From positions 1-36,159 of the forward strand of contig WNDP01000030.1 in the NCBI GenBank assembly GCA_009912575.1: a stretch of 36,159 nucleotides of DNA, given 5' to 3'. Shown here one piece after another: positions 8,431 to 20,299 of this stretch; position 1 is the stretch's first letter; every line of letters begins with the position of its first letter. The stretch comes from Acinetobacter bereziniae (GTDB lineage Bacteria > Pseudomonadota > Gammaproteobacteria > Pseudomonadales > Moraxellaceae). The position numbers and the translations under genes are program-made. The notes beneath the pieces are model-generated. The model saw nothing but the letters and a program-made list of their open reading frames with translations, made no database searches and was not told the origin of the DNA.

Positions 8431-9438
8431 TTATTCTCCTGCGAGAGAACATTCAAAATTCGTTCGATCCACAGTACAACGTGCTCTTTTTAATACCGAC
8501 ATCATTACAGGATCGTAGATTCCTCGTTTCGTCAGCTCAATACGCCCATCCCGAAGCAATTTCTGGTAACGCAGTGCATCTTCTTTCGTGACATTCATTT
8601 TATATTTTGCTGGAATTTCAGCTTCCATCTTTTCTATTTTTTTAAAAGAACTGTTCAATTGTTTAACTGACCATTCACGAGACTTCATACCAAAACCATC
8701 TGGAAATTGATCAGGTTTGATAATTAAGTCAGCCGTCACATTGACTACGGGATAAGTAAACATTGCGCCATTCGCACCCAAGCCTTTATAAATTTCTAAT
8801 GGCTTGTAAGCATAGGCAGGAGAAGCAATTGCATCGACTTCCCCATCATTGAATTTTTTTACGAAATTAAAAATGTCTGAAGGTACTCCGATCGCCCCTA
8901 CTCGCTCCACAGCCACCTTTTGTGCAATATCATAATGGAGATAAGCAAATTTTTTGCCCTTTCCTTTTTCTAAAGTATTGATCGAACGATCACGAACAAA
9001 AATATAAGCAATACCAATCGGCGAGATCATGGCTAATTCGTATTTGACGCCATTTTTCTCAGAAACCAGACGCTTTGCATTTCGCTTGTCCAAAGCATAA
9101 TTAATCGCTTTTTTGGCAATTTCATTGCTAGGAATTCCCCCTAAAGCATCAATTGAACCACCAAATTTATTGTATTCACGTGAACGCATCGTGGTCATCG
9201 CGGCAGCATCGCATTTGTTGGTCTTGAAGTTTTTATCAACCAATTCTTCTGATTGATACACGGTGAGATTAATATCCGCACCCCATGCTTTGGCAGCTAA
9301 GGCCCACTCTTCCATCAACTTATAGGATTCTCCAGCCTTACCCAATAAATCAAATACACACACATTTTGTTTGGCTTGCGTCCATGAAGAAACCACTATC
9401 GTGACAAAGAACAGTAAATATTTAGTATTATTCATCAT
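8431..9438 (-). CDS. Secreted solute-binding-like protein, AdeT-type paralog 2
   Basis: This is a 335-residue paralog of the genes at 3305-4309 and 12849-13856. A signal peptide ends WTQA before KQNVC. The mature part keeps CVFDLLGKAGES, the internal KC pair partner, the KPLEIYKGLG block, the KFPDGFG-type block (here DQFPDGFGMKSREW) and the C-terminal RC and FEC cysteines. All four family cysteines are present. GGAAG on the minus strand lies 5 bases before the ATG at 9438 and 8 before the next ATG at 9435, so either could be used. It resembles paralog 3 more than paralog 1, for example in LLGK and EWAL. There is no transporter partner next to it, and the ligand is unknown. Confidence 0.75.
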   Translation of the reverse strand: MMNNTKYLLFFVTIVVSSWTQAKQNVCVFDLLGKAGESYKLMEEWALAAKAWGADINLTVYQSEELVDKNFKTNKCDAAAMTTMRSREYNKFGGSIDALGGIPSNEIAKKAINYALDKRNAKRLVSEKNGVKYELAMISPIGIAYIFVRDRSINTLEKGKGKKFAYLHYDIAQKVAVERVGAIGVPSDIFNFVKKFNDGEVDAIASPAYAYKPLEIYKGLGANGAMFTYPVVNVTADLIIKPDQFPDGFGMKSREWSVKQLNSSFKKIEKMEAEIPAKYKMNVTKEDALRYQKLLRDGRIELTKRGIYDPVMMSVLKRARCTVDRTNFECSLAGE

Positions 9439-9922
9439 CAAAACTTCCATATTTATTTAACATAAAATGAAATTTATGTGAGGACATTGATCCCTTAAAA
9501 ATCGAACCAACACACATTTAATTATCCATAATGTGATACATACTACACAAAGCCGCAGTGTTTTAGCTATTTTTTGATCGGAAACTTACTGTTAATGAAG
9601 GCTTTAAAATTAAACTTTTAAAATTCAATGATTAACACCAATGAAAAAATAAGAAAATGCTTAAATAACAATAAATAATAGATCTCTATGCCTTTAACCC
9701 AATAAATATGATGATGTATATCCTTACATTTAATCCTGACCATCATCGATCGATTTAAAAAAGACGTCATAGGTCTGATTAATTATTGTGTAGCATCAAA
9801 GTGCTTTACTTGCTTTTCATCCCCACAAAACAAATTTGTTGTAGCTTTTATTCAATACATTTTTTGAACTCTGGGATTTATCCTTTAATATATCGCATCC
9901 AATATGCAACAGTCAGTTTCTT
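9439..9922. other. AT-rich divergent intergenic region
   Basis: This 484-base region separates a leftward secreted-protein gene from the rightward ABC-F gene and must hold both promoters. I see no credible small gene, hairpin array or repeat. It is strongly AT-rich. Confidence 0.6.
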
Positions 9923-11857
9923 ATGATTCAGTTAGATCAACTTTCAATTCGTCGTGGCGGGCGCATTTTATTTCAAAAAGCGTCAATGCAACTCCATCCC
10001 GGTTGGAAAATTGGTCTGACTGGTGTCAATGGTGCTGGTAAATCAACCCTATTCTCTGCCTTACTGGGTGGGATTGAATCTGATAGTGGCAGTCTTACAC
10101 GACCAAATATTTGGACTGTTGCCCATATGTCTCAAGAAATCAAAGCGCTCGATATGAAGGCTATTGATTTTGTGCTATCTGGTGATGAGGAATATTGGCA
10201 AATTCAAGATCAATTAAATCAGCCAGAAAACCTAAGCAATGACGAGCTCGCACATCTATACACCCGTTTTGAAGAAATTCATGGTTATACAGCGTCTTCT
10301 AAAGCATCACAATTGATGGCTGGATTAGGCTTTTTTGAACATCAATCTGAACTTTTAGTGTCTAGCTTTTCAGGTGGGTGGCGTATGCGCTTAAATCTGG
10401 CACGTACACTAATGAGCCGTTCTGATTTACTTTTACTCGATGAACCAACAAACCATTTAGATTTGGATGCTATTCTCTGGTTAGAAGATTGGTTAAAAGC
10501 ATATGAAGGCACACTGATTTTAATTTCACATGACCGAGATTTCTTAGACGCCATCACTGATCATATCCTCCATATTGAAAATCAGATTTTGACCTTATAT
10601 ACAGGCAACTACTCTACTTTTGAAACAACACGTGCGGAACGCTTAGCACAACAGCAACAAGCGTTCGAAAAGCAACAAGAAGCCAAAGCACATCTACAAA
10701 AATTTATTGATCGTTTTAAAGCCAAAGCGACCAAAGCACGCCAAGCCCAAAGTCGTATTAAACAATTGGAACGAATGCAAGAACTCGCTCCTGCACATGT
10801 CGATAATCCATTTACATTTAGTTTCCGTGAACCCACCAAAATGAGTTCACCTCTGCTCACGCTAGAAAATGCAGATATTGGCTATGGTGATAAACTGATT
10901 GTAACCAATGTAAATTTACAAATCACACCAACCAGTCGTATCGGTTTATTAGGTATGAACGGTGCAGGAAAATCGACGCTAATCAAATCTCTCGTCGGTG
11001 ACCTAGCCTTGATTCAAGGTGTCCGCAAAGATTCAGAGTTGCTCAATATCGGATATTTTGCCCAACATCAAATGGATGCTTTAGACGGTAATGCAAGTCC
11101 TATGCTACAGCTAGCACGAATCGCAGACCCAAAAATTAGTGAAGCTACGCTACGTTCATTTTTAGGAAGCTTTGGATTCAGTGGTGAACGCATGGATACC
11201 CCGAGTGAAAGTTTCTCAGGTGGTGAACGTGCCCGTCTGGCTTTGGCTTTAATTGTTTGGTTACGCCCGAACGTACTTATCCTTGATGAGCCAACCAACC
11301 ATTTAGACTTAGACATGCGTCATGCTTTAACAATGGCTCTGCAAGATTTTGAAGGCGCTGTAGTTCTGGTGTCACATGAACGTCAATTGATTGCTTCAGT
11401 ATGTGATGAGCTTATTTTAGTGCATGCTGGTCAAAGTAAAGAATTTGATGGTGATCTGCAAGATTATGCCGCTTGGTTACGTCAAGCACGTATCGACATG
11501 ATGAAAAATGGTCAAAAGCCAAGTGCACCTATTCAATCTCAAGTTTCTGAAAAACCAAGTATTTCTAAAGTAGACAAAGAGGCTCAGCGTAAAGAAGCTG
11601 CACGCAAACGCGAACTAAGCCGTCCTATTCGTAAGAATATAGAAAAAATTGAAAGCCAAATCGGAAAAATTCAACCGAGATTGGCTGAAATCGAGGCATT
11701 ACTTGCAGATTCAGCCCTTTATGAAGCAGGCCGTAAAGATGATTTACTCAAATTGATGGATGAACAAACTGAACTTAAACTAAAGTTAGAACAAGCTGAA
11801 GAGAAAATGCTTGAGTTAATGATGGAGCTTGAAACACTGGAAAGCTCTTTCGAATAA
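9923..11857 (+). CDS. ABC-F family ATPase, YheS-like ribosome-associated protein
   Basis: This 644-residue protein has two ABC ATPase domains and no membrane segments, the mark of ABC-F translation factors that act at the ribosomal E site. Domain 1 has Walker A GVNGAGKST (about 34-42), signature SFSGGWRMRL and LLLDEPTNHLDLD. Domain 2 has GMNGAGKST, SFSGGERARL and LILDEPTNHLDLD. Between them lies a charged, Gln/Ala/Lys-rich linker with coiled-coil character. After domain 2 comes a long charged C-terminal coiled coil. The layout and length match YheS-type housekeeping ABC-F proteins better than Uup or antibiotic-resistance members. It stands alone and ends in a hairpin. Confidence 0.88.
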   Translation: MIQLDQLSIRRGGRILFQKASMQLHPGWKIGLTGVNGAGKSTLFSALLGGIESDSGSLTRPNIWTVAHMSQEIKALDMKAIDFVLSGDEEYWQIQDQLNQPENLSNDELAHLYTRFEEIHGYTASSKASQLMAGLGFFEHQSELLVSSFSGGWRMRLNLARTLMSRSDLLLLDEPTNHLDLDAILWLEDWLKAYEGTLILISHDRDFLDAITDHILHIENQILTLYTGNYSTFETTRAERLAQQQQAFEKQQEAKAHLQKFIDRFKAKATKARQAQSRIKQLERMQELAPAHVDNPFTFSFREPTKMSSPLLTLENADIGYGDKLIVTNVNLQITPTSRIGLLGMNGAGKSTLIKSLVGDLALIQGVRKDSELLNIGYFAQHQMDALDGNASPMLQLARIADPKISEATLRSFLGSFGFSGERMDTPSESFSGGERARLALALIVWLRPNVLILDEPTNHLDLDMRHALTMALQDFEGAVVLVSHERQLIASVCDELILVHAGQSKEFDGDLQDYAAWLRQARIDMMKNGQKPSAPIQSQVSEKPSISKVDKEAQRKEAARKRELSRPIRKNIEKIESQIGKIQPRLAEIEALLADSALYEAGRKDDLLKLMDEQTELKLKLEQAEEKMLELMMELETLESSFE

Positions 11858-11873
11858 TTTTTGTTGTTCCAAT

Positions 11874-11905
11874 AGCCTAGAGATGAATTATCTCATCTCC
11901 AGGCT
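11874..11905 (+). terminator. Hairpin terminator after the ABC-F gene
   Basis: A 13-position stem with one A-C mismatch (11874-11886 with 11893-11905) closes a 6-nt loop, 16 bases past the stop. Only a short T-run follows, so efficiency is uncertain. Confidence 0.65.
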
Positions 11906-12848
11906 TTAAAAATAAATATAAATCAATAACTTAAAAATAATCATTTTTTCATCGTCTATAAAATCTTGAATTGAAGATTCAAACCACCATCGTTCACGCC
12001 TAACCTTTACGCCAAGATTCCATCTGCCCCATTAACGATGATGCGATGTCATTTTTCAAAAATCAAAGCCCTTTTAATGGGTTTTGACACACATTCAACA
12101 CCATAAAAAGAATCTCGCCATATTCGTCCATTTTTAATCTAAACGTATTTAATCCAAGAATTGAAACAATTTTTCAAATCAAATCCGCATTAAATCCGCC
12201 AAAAGAATACATAACTTTTATTTATAATTAAAAACATCAAGCGTGGAACATATTAGAACTACTAAATAATCATTAATAATAGTGCTTTCAGGTCAATCTC
12301 ATTCAAATTTAGTCATGCAAATTGAAAATTTTATGATTTATACATTGTGGATAACTAAAATTTCATTACTGCGTTTTACTGTTTTTTAGAATTAACACTG
12401 CGCATTTTTTTAAATTTTTATCGTACTTAAGAATAAAAAATTGTATTTTTGAACGTTAAAATTCGCTTAGAATAAAAATTACCCTCAGCCTTATCAACAA
12501 CATTTTGATCAAGAATAAAGCGGAATTCAAGTATAAAATTTGTCCATTCGTCGCTTTTTCAATATGACTTTGATCTTTAAAAAAAAGTTAAATGGTGTGG
12601 AAAATAGTGAAAATTACATAATTCTGTTACATACAAACAATTTGTAATAAAAGCTTTATCGTTTGCTTAAAAAACTGATTTAGTTATGAAAATGAATGAT
12701 ATGTAATAAAATGAACCTATTAGTTCACAATAATTATCAAAAAAATAAAAATAAATGGAGTAAATACTCTATTTTTTTCAAACAAAGCTGATTAATATTG
12801 CGCTTAAGGAAAGTTCCTAAAGATGAACAAATAGATCAGGACGAAAAT
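11906..12848. other. Long AT-rich noncoding region with a DnaA box
   Basis: This is the largest gap in the window outside oriC, about 940 bases. I see no credible protein gene on either strand. It contains a perfect DnaA box on the minus strand at 12346-12354 (TTATCCACA), a weak GCCC/GGGT hairpin near 12066-12088, and several A/T runs. Near its right end is a terminator-like hairpin (see separate entry). It should include the promoter of the third secreted paralog. A decayed gene or an unrecognised small RNA cannot be excluded. Confidence 0.55.
12753..12778 (+). promoter_or_regulatory. Terminator-like hairpin in the leader of paralog 3
   Basis: A stem of about 10 bp, including a GAGTA/TACTC core and one G-U pair, has a 2-nt loop and is followed by a T-run (12772-12778 overlaps the stem base). 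It lies about 70 bases before the start codon of the secreted protein gene. It may be an attenuator, or a terminator for upstream readthrough if the promoter is downstream of it. The stem is AT-rich, so its strength is modest. Confidence 0.4.
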
Positions 12849-13856
12849 ATGAAAAAAATTGCATTCGCTATTGCCGCTACTTCCATGCTTGGAGTGAGCT
12901 CAGCATCTCAAGCTGCTATTGATGTTTGTGTATTCGACTTATTGGGTAAATCTGGCGAATCATTCCAGATGGCTCAAGAATGGGCACTTACAGCAAAAAG
13001 CTGGGGCGCAGATATTAATCTTATTCCAAAACAAGATGAAGCCGTTGCTGATAACGACTTTAAAGCAGGCAAATGTGATGGCGTGTTTATGACCGCAATG
13101 CGTGCACGTCAATATAATAAATTTGTGGGTTCAATCGACTCAATTGGTGGTGTACCGAGTAATTCGATTGCACAAAAAGCGATTACTTTCGCTTTAGATG
13201 CACGTAATGCAGCAAAAATGACCACAACTTTAGGTGGTAAAAAATACGAAGTCGCAGGGATCGCACCATTAGGTTCAGCATTTATTTTCGTACGTGATAA
13301 AAACATCAACTCAATTGAAAAAGCTGCAGGTAAAAAGTTTGCGGTATTGAGCTATGATAATGCACAAAAAATATTGGTACAGCGTGTAGGCGCGCAAGCA
13401 GTACCTTCAGATATCACCAACTTTGTTGCTAAATTCAACAATGGTCAAGTAGATATGGTGGGTGCACCTGCATATGCTTATAAACCACTTGAAATTCAAA
13501 AAGGTTTGGGCGCAAACGGTGCGATGTTCAACTTCCCAGTATTACAAGTCACAGCTGATTTCGTGATTCGTCCAGAAAAATTCCCTGCTGGTTTTGGTCA
13601 AAAATCTCGTGATTACTTTGTGAAAAACTTGCCAAAAAGCTTCGCTATGATCAACCGCTTAGAGGCAACAATCCCAGCAAAATACAAGATGAATTTAACG
13701 GCTGAAGATAAACTAAAATATCAAAAGTTAATGCGTGATGGTCGTTTAGAACTGACTAAACAAGGTATTTATGATGCTGGCATGATGTCTGTATTGAAAA
13801 AAGCACGCTGTTCAGTAGATAAAGCCAATTTTGAATGTACACTTGGCGGTGAATAA
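12849..13856 (+). CDS. Secreted solute-binding-like protein, AdeT-type paralog 3
   Basis: This is the third member of the family, 335 residues. The signal peptide ends SASQA before AIDVC. The mature protein keeps CVFDLLGKSGES, FKAGKCD, APAYAYKPLEI-KGLG, KFPAGFGQKSRD, YQKLMRDGR and the closing RC and FEC cysteines. All four cysteines are shared with the other two. The ATG at 12849 is chosen because AGGA lies 7 bases upstream and the signal peptide then starts correctly. A frame from 12798 would add 17 charged residues. It has its own terminator and no permease partner. The AdeT or RND efflux label used for such genes in some annotations is not supported by the sequence. Confidence 0.75.
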   Translation: MKKIAFAIAATSMLGVSSASQAAIDVCVFDLLGKSGESFQMAQEWALTAKSWGADINLIPKQDEAVADNDFKAGKCDGVFMTAMRARQYNKFVGSIDSIGGVPSNSIAQKAITFALDARNAAKMTTTLGGKKYEVAGIAPLGSAFIFVRDKNINSIEKAAGKKFAVLSYDNAQKILVQRVGAQAVPSDITNFVAKFNNGQVDMVGAPAYAYKPLEIQKGLGANGAMFNFPVLQVTADFVIRPEKFPAGFGQKSRDYFVKNLPKSFAMINRLEATIPAKYKMNLTAEDKLKYQKLMRDGRLELTKQGIYDAGMMSVLKKARCSVDKANFECTLGGE

Positions 13857-13887
13857 TACAATTAAGTATTTGATCATTTCCATAAAG

Positions 13888-13917
13888 AAAAACCAGTTTT
13901 CATAAACTGGTTTTTTT
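13888..13917 (+). terminator. Intrinsic terminator after paralog 3
   Basis: A perfect 12-bp stem (13888-13899 with 13904-13915) has a TCAT loop and runs into seven T residues. Confidence 0.88.
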
Positions 13918-13965
13918 ATGCTTATTTTTTAATTTTAGAATCATATACTTAAATTATGAATCAAA

Positions 13966-13999
13966 AAAAAGGGAACAAACCAAAGTTTATTCCCTTTTT
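13966..13999 (-). terminator. Intrinsic terminator of the dnaA-dnaN-recF-gyrB operon
   Basis: A 15-position stem with one mismatch (13966-13980 with 13985-13999) closes a 4-nt loop, 17 bases past the gyrB stop. On the minus strand it ends in a long T-run, since the plus strand has eight A residues at 13963-13970. Confidence 0.85.
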
Positions 14000-14016
14000 G
14001 CACTAGATATTATTCA

Positions 14017-16494
<2,478 letters not shown>

Positions 16495-16538
16495 CTAGTG
16501 AAAAATAGGTCTTTCCAAAATTGGTTAAAAATCTAAAA

Positions 16539-17621
16539 TCATGTTGCAACAACACTTACCTGACCTTGATCCACCTGAAATAACTGGTAGGAAATAGACA
16601 AATCATGCAAATGTTTTTTTACTGATTCATGGTCTAGTGTGGTAATAAAAACTTGACTACCAAGTTGGCTCAATCGCTCAATTAAACGTTGTTGTGCACT
16701 TAAATCTAATTCTGCTGTTACATCATCTAATAATACCACAGTTTCCTTATTACAGGCATGTAACATGGCAATTTGTGATAGTTTTAACGCCATTATCAGT
16801 AACTTTTTTTGCCCTCTCGACAGCACTACATCTGCATCGTCCATTGCTGTTTTTAAACGGATATCAGCTCGATGTGGACCATACTCGGTATAACGCCGAT
16901 CGACATCTTTTTGGTGGTATTGAATCAAGTCATTGGCCAAGCCATGTTCCACATGGAACCCTGCGTTATACTCCAAGTCAATGCTTAAATCTGGAAGTAA
17001 TTTCGCCAAATCTTCTTGTAGATATTGTTTCCACCGATCCACAATTTCAGCGCGTTGAGAATGCAACATTTCCCCATAATCACTGAGCATTTTGTTCCAC
17101 GGTTCCAAATCTTGCAAAGTCAGGTTGCGTTGTGACTTCAGCAATGTATTTCGTTGTTTGAGTGCTCGGGAATAGTATTGCCATGCATGATAAAACTCAG
17201 GTTCCACGTGAAACATCAGCCAATCTAACAATTGACGCCGTGGTTTTGCACCATGATCAATAATATCAGTACTTAAAGGGTCAATCAGTTGTAAGGGTAA
17301 AATCTTGGCAAGTTGTCCCTGTGTCGCAACAGTATCGCCATTCACCTTAATCAGTTGCTCGCCACTTTGCAGTTTCTGCATACCGATTTTTTCAGTCATA
17401 GATTGCGCAAAGACAATCGCATCAGCTTGATTGTTTTGAATGTAATTTTTAGGAATATGGGTTCGAAATGAACGTCCAGTTGCCAATAAATGAATGGCTT
17501 CTAAAATCGAAGTTTTACCAGAACCATTTTGTCCATAAAAAACATTAAACGGTTGCAACTCATGGAGGGCAACCGTCTTAAGATTACGAACACGTTGTAT
17601 ATTTAAACGCGTAATATGCAT
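16539..17621 (-). CDS. recF: DNA replication and repair protein RecF
   Basis: This 360-residue SMC-like ATPase loads RecA at gaps with RecO and RecR. Walker [10 protein letters not shown] spans residues 30-38, the ABC-type signature SRGQKKLL lies near 270, and Walker B follows as [12 protein letters not shown]. Length matches the family. It lies 26 bases downstream of dnaN in the dnaA operon. Its coding sequence includes a parS-like site (17200-17215) and a second, degenerate one (16945-16960), so part of its codon choice may be constrained by DNA binding. Confidence 0.95.
   Translation of the reverse strand: MHITRLNIQRVRNLKTVALHELQPFNVFYGQNGSGKTSILEAIHLLATGRSFRTHIPKNYIQNNQADAIVFAQSMTEKIGMQKLQSGEQLIKVNGDTVATQGQLAKILPLQLIDPLSTDIIDHGAKPRRQLLDWLMFHVEPEFYHAWQYYSRALKQRNTLLKSQRNLTLQDLEPWNKMLSDYGEMLHSQRAEIVDRWKQYLQEDLAKLLPDLSIDLEYNAGFHVEHGLANDLIQYHQKDVDRRYTEYGPHRADIRLKTAMDDADVVLSRGQKKLLIMALKLSQIAMLHACNKETVVLLDDVTAELDLSAQQRLIERLSQLGSQVFITTLDHESVKKHLHDLSISYQLFQVDQGQVSVVAT
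17200..17215. promoter_or_regulatory. parS: parS-like ParB binding site inside recF
   Basis: GGTTCCACGTGAAACA matches the parS consensus TGTTTCACGTGAAACA at 14 of 16 positions and keeps the invariant CACGTG core. The T-to-C change at position 5 is found in parS sites of related genera. It lies about 3 kb from oriC. Confidence 0.6.
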
Positions 17622-17647
17622 AACAAATGATTTAAAAAATAAATCAA

Positions 17648-18796
17648 TTAAACACGCATTGGCATGACAACATAGGTCTGATTGGATTGGGTTGGATCTT
17701 GAACCAATACCGACTGATTTGCTTCAGACATGGTCATCGCAACATCATCACCGTCTAAAACACTCAATACATCTAAAATATATTGCGCATTAAATGACAT
17801 TTCCATAGGCGCATTGGCATATTGAATGGCTAAATCTTCGATCGCTTCATCTTGCTCTGGGTTATTTGCACGTAATTGCAAAGAATCTGCATTGAAATTT
17901 AAGAACACGCCTCGTAATTTCTCATTACTTAAAATCGCAACACGTTGCAATGATTGCTTGAACACATCGTGTGGGATATGAACCACTTTATCTCCACCAC
18001 GTGGAATCACTCGACGGTAATCTGGGAATTTGCCGTCAATAAGTTTCGTGGTAAAACGTACTGTAATATCACCCTGCTCTTTATCACGGCTAGGTGTTTT
18101 GATCGTTACATTTAATAATTCAAGACCAATCAATAACGTTAACTGCTCATCTTCAATACTTAACAGACGTTGTAACTCTCCCACAGCTTTACGTGGAACA
18201 ATAGCTTGAACCAATTGTGCTGCTGTTGAAGAAGCTAAAGTCTCACACAATGCCAAACGATGACCATCTGTGGTCACAGCACGCAATTGATTTTCATCAA
18301 TTTCTAACAAAGTTCCAGTGAGATAAAAACGAACATCTTGCACAGCCATTGCAAAAGAAGTTTTTTCAAATAAGCGTTTTAATTCACGTTCAGTTACTTG
18401 TACTTGCATGCCTTGACTATGCTCATTGGTCAATAATGGGTAATCTTCCGCAGGCAAAGTCCCCAAAACAAAACGGCTATTTCCTGATTTTAAAATACAA
18501 CGTTGGTCTTCAGTAATCTGCAAATCAATCAATGCAGCTGCTGGTAAAGATTTACAAATATCGACCAATTTACGTGCAGGAACAGTGGTTTCCCCAGTCT
18601 GTAAACATGCACCCTCAGCTAAAGTTGTACTGGCAACCAATTCCACTTCCAAGTCCGAACCTGTAATAGTAAGTGCTTGATTTGTCGCTTGAATTTTTAC
18701 GTTCGAAAGAATATTTAAAGTATGGCGACGTTCAACTGCTCCAACCACATGGGATAAAACATTGAGTAAGCTCTCTTTCGCGATTTTCAAACGCAC
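17648..18796 (-). CDS. dnaN: DNA polymerase III beta sliding clamp
   Basis: This 382-residue ring-forming clamp tethers DNA polymerase III to the template. The sequence has the three-domain clamp layout, starting [11 protein letters not shown] with the early [12 protein letters not shown] block and ending with the conserved YVVMPMRV. The latter belongs to the C-terminal clamp pocket that binds partner peptides. Length is standard. It is second in the dnaA operon, 111 bases after dnaA, with a hairpin and a palindrome in between. Confidence 0.96.
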   Translation of the reverse strand: MRLKIAKESLLNVLSHVVGAVERRHTLNILSNVKIQATNQALTITGSDLEVELVASTTLAEGACLQTGETTVPARKLVDICKSLPAAALIDLQITEDQRCILKSGNSRFVLGTLPAEDYPLLTNEHSQGMQVQVTERELKRLFEKTSFAMAVQDVRFYLTGTLLEIDENQLRAVTTDGHRLALCETLASSTAAQLVQAIVPRKAVGELQRLLSIEDEQLTLLIGLELLNVTIKTPSRDKEQGDITVRFTTKLIDGKFPDYRRVIPRGGDKVVHIPHDVFKQSLQRVAILSNEKLRGVFLNFNADSLQLRANNPEQDEAIEDLAIQYANAPMEMSFNAQYILDVLSVLDGDDVAMTMSEANQSVLVQDPTQSNQTYVVMPMRV

Positions 18797-18861
18797 GGTG
18801 GAAATCCTCTAACTAAATATGACAGAAAATGTAGATAATAAAATTTTTTTAATGACGTACT

Positions 18862-18882
18862 ATGCGGCAGATTATGCCGCAT
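18862..18882 (-). promoter_or_regulatory. Hairpin between dnaA and dnaN
   Basis: A perfect 8-bp GC-rich stem, ATGCGGCA with TGCCGCAT, closes a 5-nt loop in the dnaA-dnaN spacer. On the minus strand a run of A and T follows about 20 bases later rather than directly, so it may attenuate, process or pause the operon transcript rather than end it. Confidence 0.55.
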
Positions 18883-18890
18883 TGCAAGCG

Positions 18891-18910
18891 TAAAATTTGT
18901 ACAAATTTTA
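18891..18910. repeat. 20-bp perfect palindrome over the dnaA stop codon
   Basis: Positions 18891-18910 (TAAAATTTGT and its complement) form an uninterrupted palindrome whose right end is the dnaA stop codon. It could be a protein-binding site for a dnaN promoter inside the operon, or simply AT-rich symmetry. Confidence 0.5.
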
Positions 18911-20299
18911 GCTTTGTAACAGGCGCATGAGGTTTTTATAATCCTCATTAAAAATTGGATCTTCATCACGCAGACTTTGCACTTTTTCACAAGCATGCAT
19001 CACTGTACTGTGGTCACGACCACCAAATGCCATACCAATTTCAGGAAAACTGTCGCCTGTTAACTCACGTGCCAAACCCATTGCTAACTGACGTGGTCGA
19101 GCATAAATACGGGTTCTTTTCGGACCAACCAATTCTTTCAATGGAATGCGGAAATATTCACTCACCACACGCTGAATGTTTTCTGTACTGATGGTACGTG
19201 CACGGATAGCTAAAACGTCTTTTAAAGATTCACGGACCACTTCCAGATCAATAGCAGCACCTTTAAAACGAGAAATCGCGACCACTTTATTTAATGCACC
19301 TTCCAACTCACGGACATTGGCAACCACTTGTTGAGCAATAAATAGCGCACAATTTCGCGGTAAATCAATCCCACTACTTTCAGCTTTTTTCAGTAAAATT
19401 TCGATTCGAGTTTCAATATCTGGCGGTTCTACACCAACTGACAAACCCCAAGAAAAACGTGAGACTAAACGTGGATCTAATTCTGTAAGTTCTTTAGGAT
19501 AACGGTCAGAAGTTAAAATAATCTGCTTAGATTCATCCAATAAAGCATTGAATGTATAGAAAAATTCAACCAAACTGGCTTCTTTACCTGCCAGTAAATG
19601 AATATCATCGACCAATAACAAGTCTAAAGAACGGCAATTCTTTTTAAATTCTTCAACCTTACCTTTTTGCAAAGAACTGACAAAATCCTGAACAAAACTT
19701 TCCGCAGTCATATACATCACACGAGCATTGGGTTTTGCCTGCAATAAAGCATTTCCGACTGCTTGCATTAAATGTGTTTTACCCAATCCTGTTGGTCCAT
19801 AAAGAAACAAAGGATTGTGCTGGGATTCACCCAATTGAGTCAGAACTTTGCGGCAGGTTTCAGCCGCCATTTGGTTTGAGCGACCTTCAACAAATAAAGC
19901 AAAGTTAAACAAAGGATTTAATTGTCTCTTTTTAGCATTCTTTGCAGAAACAACTTCAAACTCTTTATCTTTTTTAACTTTAGGAGCAGCGCTTGGTGTA
20001 TGTGAGCTTTCCAAAGCAGCCGTAGTTGTTGCTGGTTGTTCAGCAGCAGAAAGTATTGCACCTGGTCGTGAATCAACCAAAATTTCTACTTTTCGTACCC
20101 GACCTTCCGATAGTTGCTCTGCCAAAATAGAAATCAGTTCTAAATGGTGTTCTTGAATATAACGTGTCCAATATGGATTAGGTGCATACAGCTTTAAAGT
20201 ATCTTCGACTTCATCTGCAACCAACGGACGAATCCACATGGCAAAGACATTATCAGAGAGCTCTTGTCGCAAGCGAGTTAAGCAGTCCGTCCAAAGCAT
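18908..20299 (-). CDS. dnaA: Chromosomal replication initiator DnaA
   Basis: This 463-residue AAA+ initiator binds DnaA boxes at oriC and opens the origin. It has an N-terminal DnaB/DiaA-interaction domain (WTDCLTRLRQELS start), a variable Ala/Thr/Ser-rich linker, the ATPase domain with Walker A GPTGLGKTH (about residues 166-174) and Walker B LLLVDDIHLL, and the C-terminal DNA-binding domain with signature GGRDHSTVMHACEKV. The ATG at 20299 is chosen over a longer frame from 20344 because AAGGGG lies just upstream and the DnaA N-terminus then aligns with the family. It is first in the operon dnaA-dnaN-recF-gyrB and next to oriC, whose boxes probably autoregulate it. Confidence 0.97.
   Translation of the reverse strand: MLWTDCLTRLRQELSDNVFAMWIRPLVADEVEDTLKLYAPNPYWTRYIQEHHLELISILAEQLSEGRVRKVEILVDSRPGAILSAAEQPATTTAALESSHTPSAAPKVKKDKEFEVVSAKNAKKRQLNPLFNFALFVEGRSNQMAAETCRKVLTQLGESQHNPLFLYGPTGLGKTHLMQAVGNALLQAKPNARVMYMTAESFVQDFVSSLQKGKVEEFKKNCRSLDLLLVDDIHLLAGKEASLVEFFYTFNALLDESKQIILTSDRYPKELTELDPRLVSRFSWGLSVGVEPPDIETRIEILLKKAESSGIDLPRNCALFIAQQVVANVRELEGALNKVVAISRFKGAAIDLEVVRESLKDVLAIRARTISTENIQRVVSEYFRIPLKELVGPKRTRIYARPRQLAMGLARELTGDSFPEIGMAFGGRDHSTVMHACEKVQSLRDEDPIFNEDYKNLMRLLQS

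Noticed and set aside
12798-12848. Longer N-terminus for the third secreted protein
   Set aside because: It would place charged residues before the signal peptide, while a ribosome site precedes the ATG at 12849.
16694-17086. 130-residue open frame on the plus strand inside recF
   Set aside because: It is antisense to a certain RecF coding region, has a biased His/Leu composition typical of a shadow frame, and has no ribosome site.
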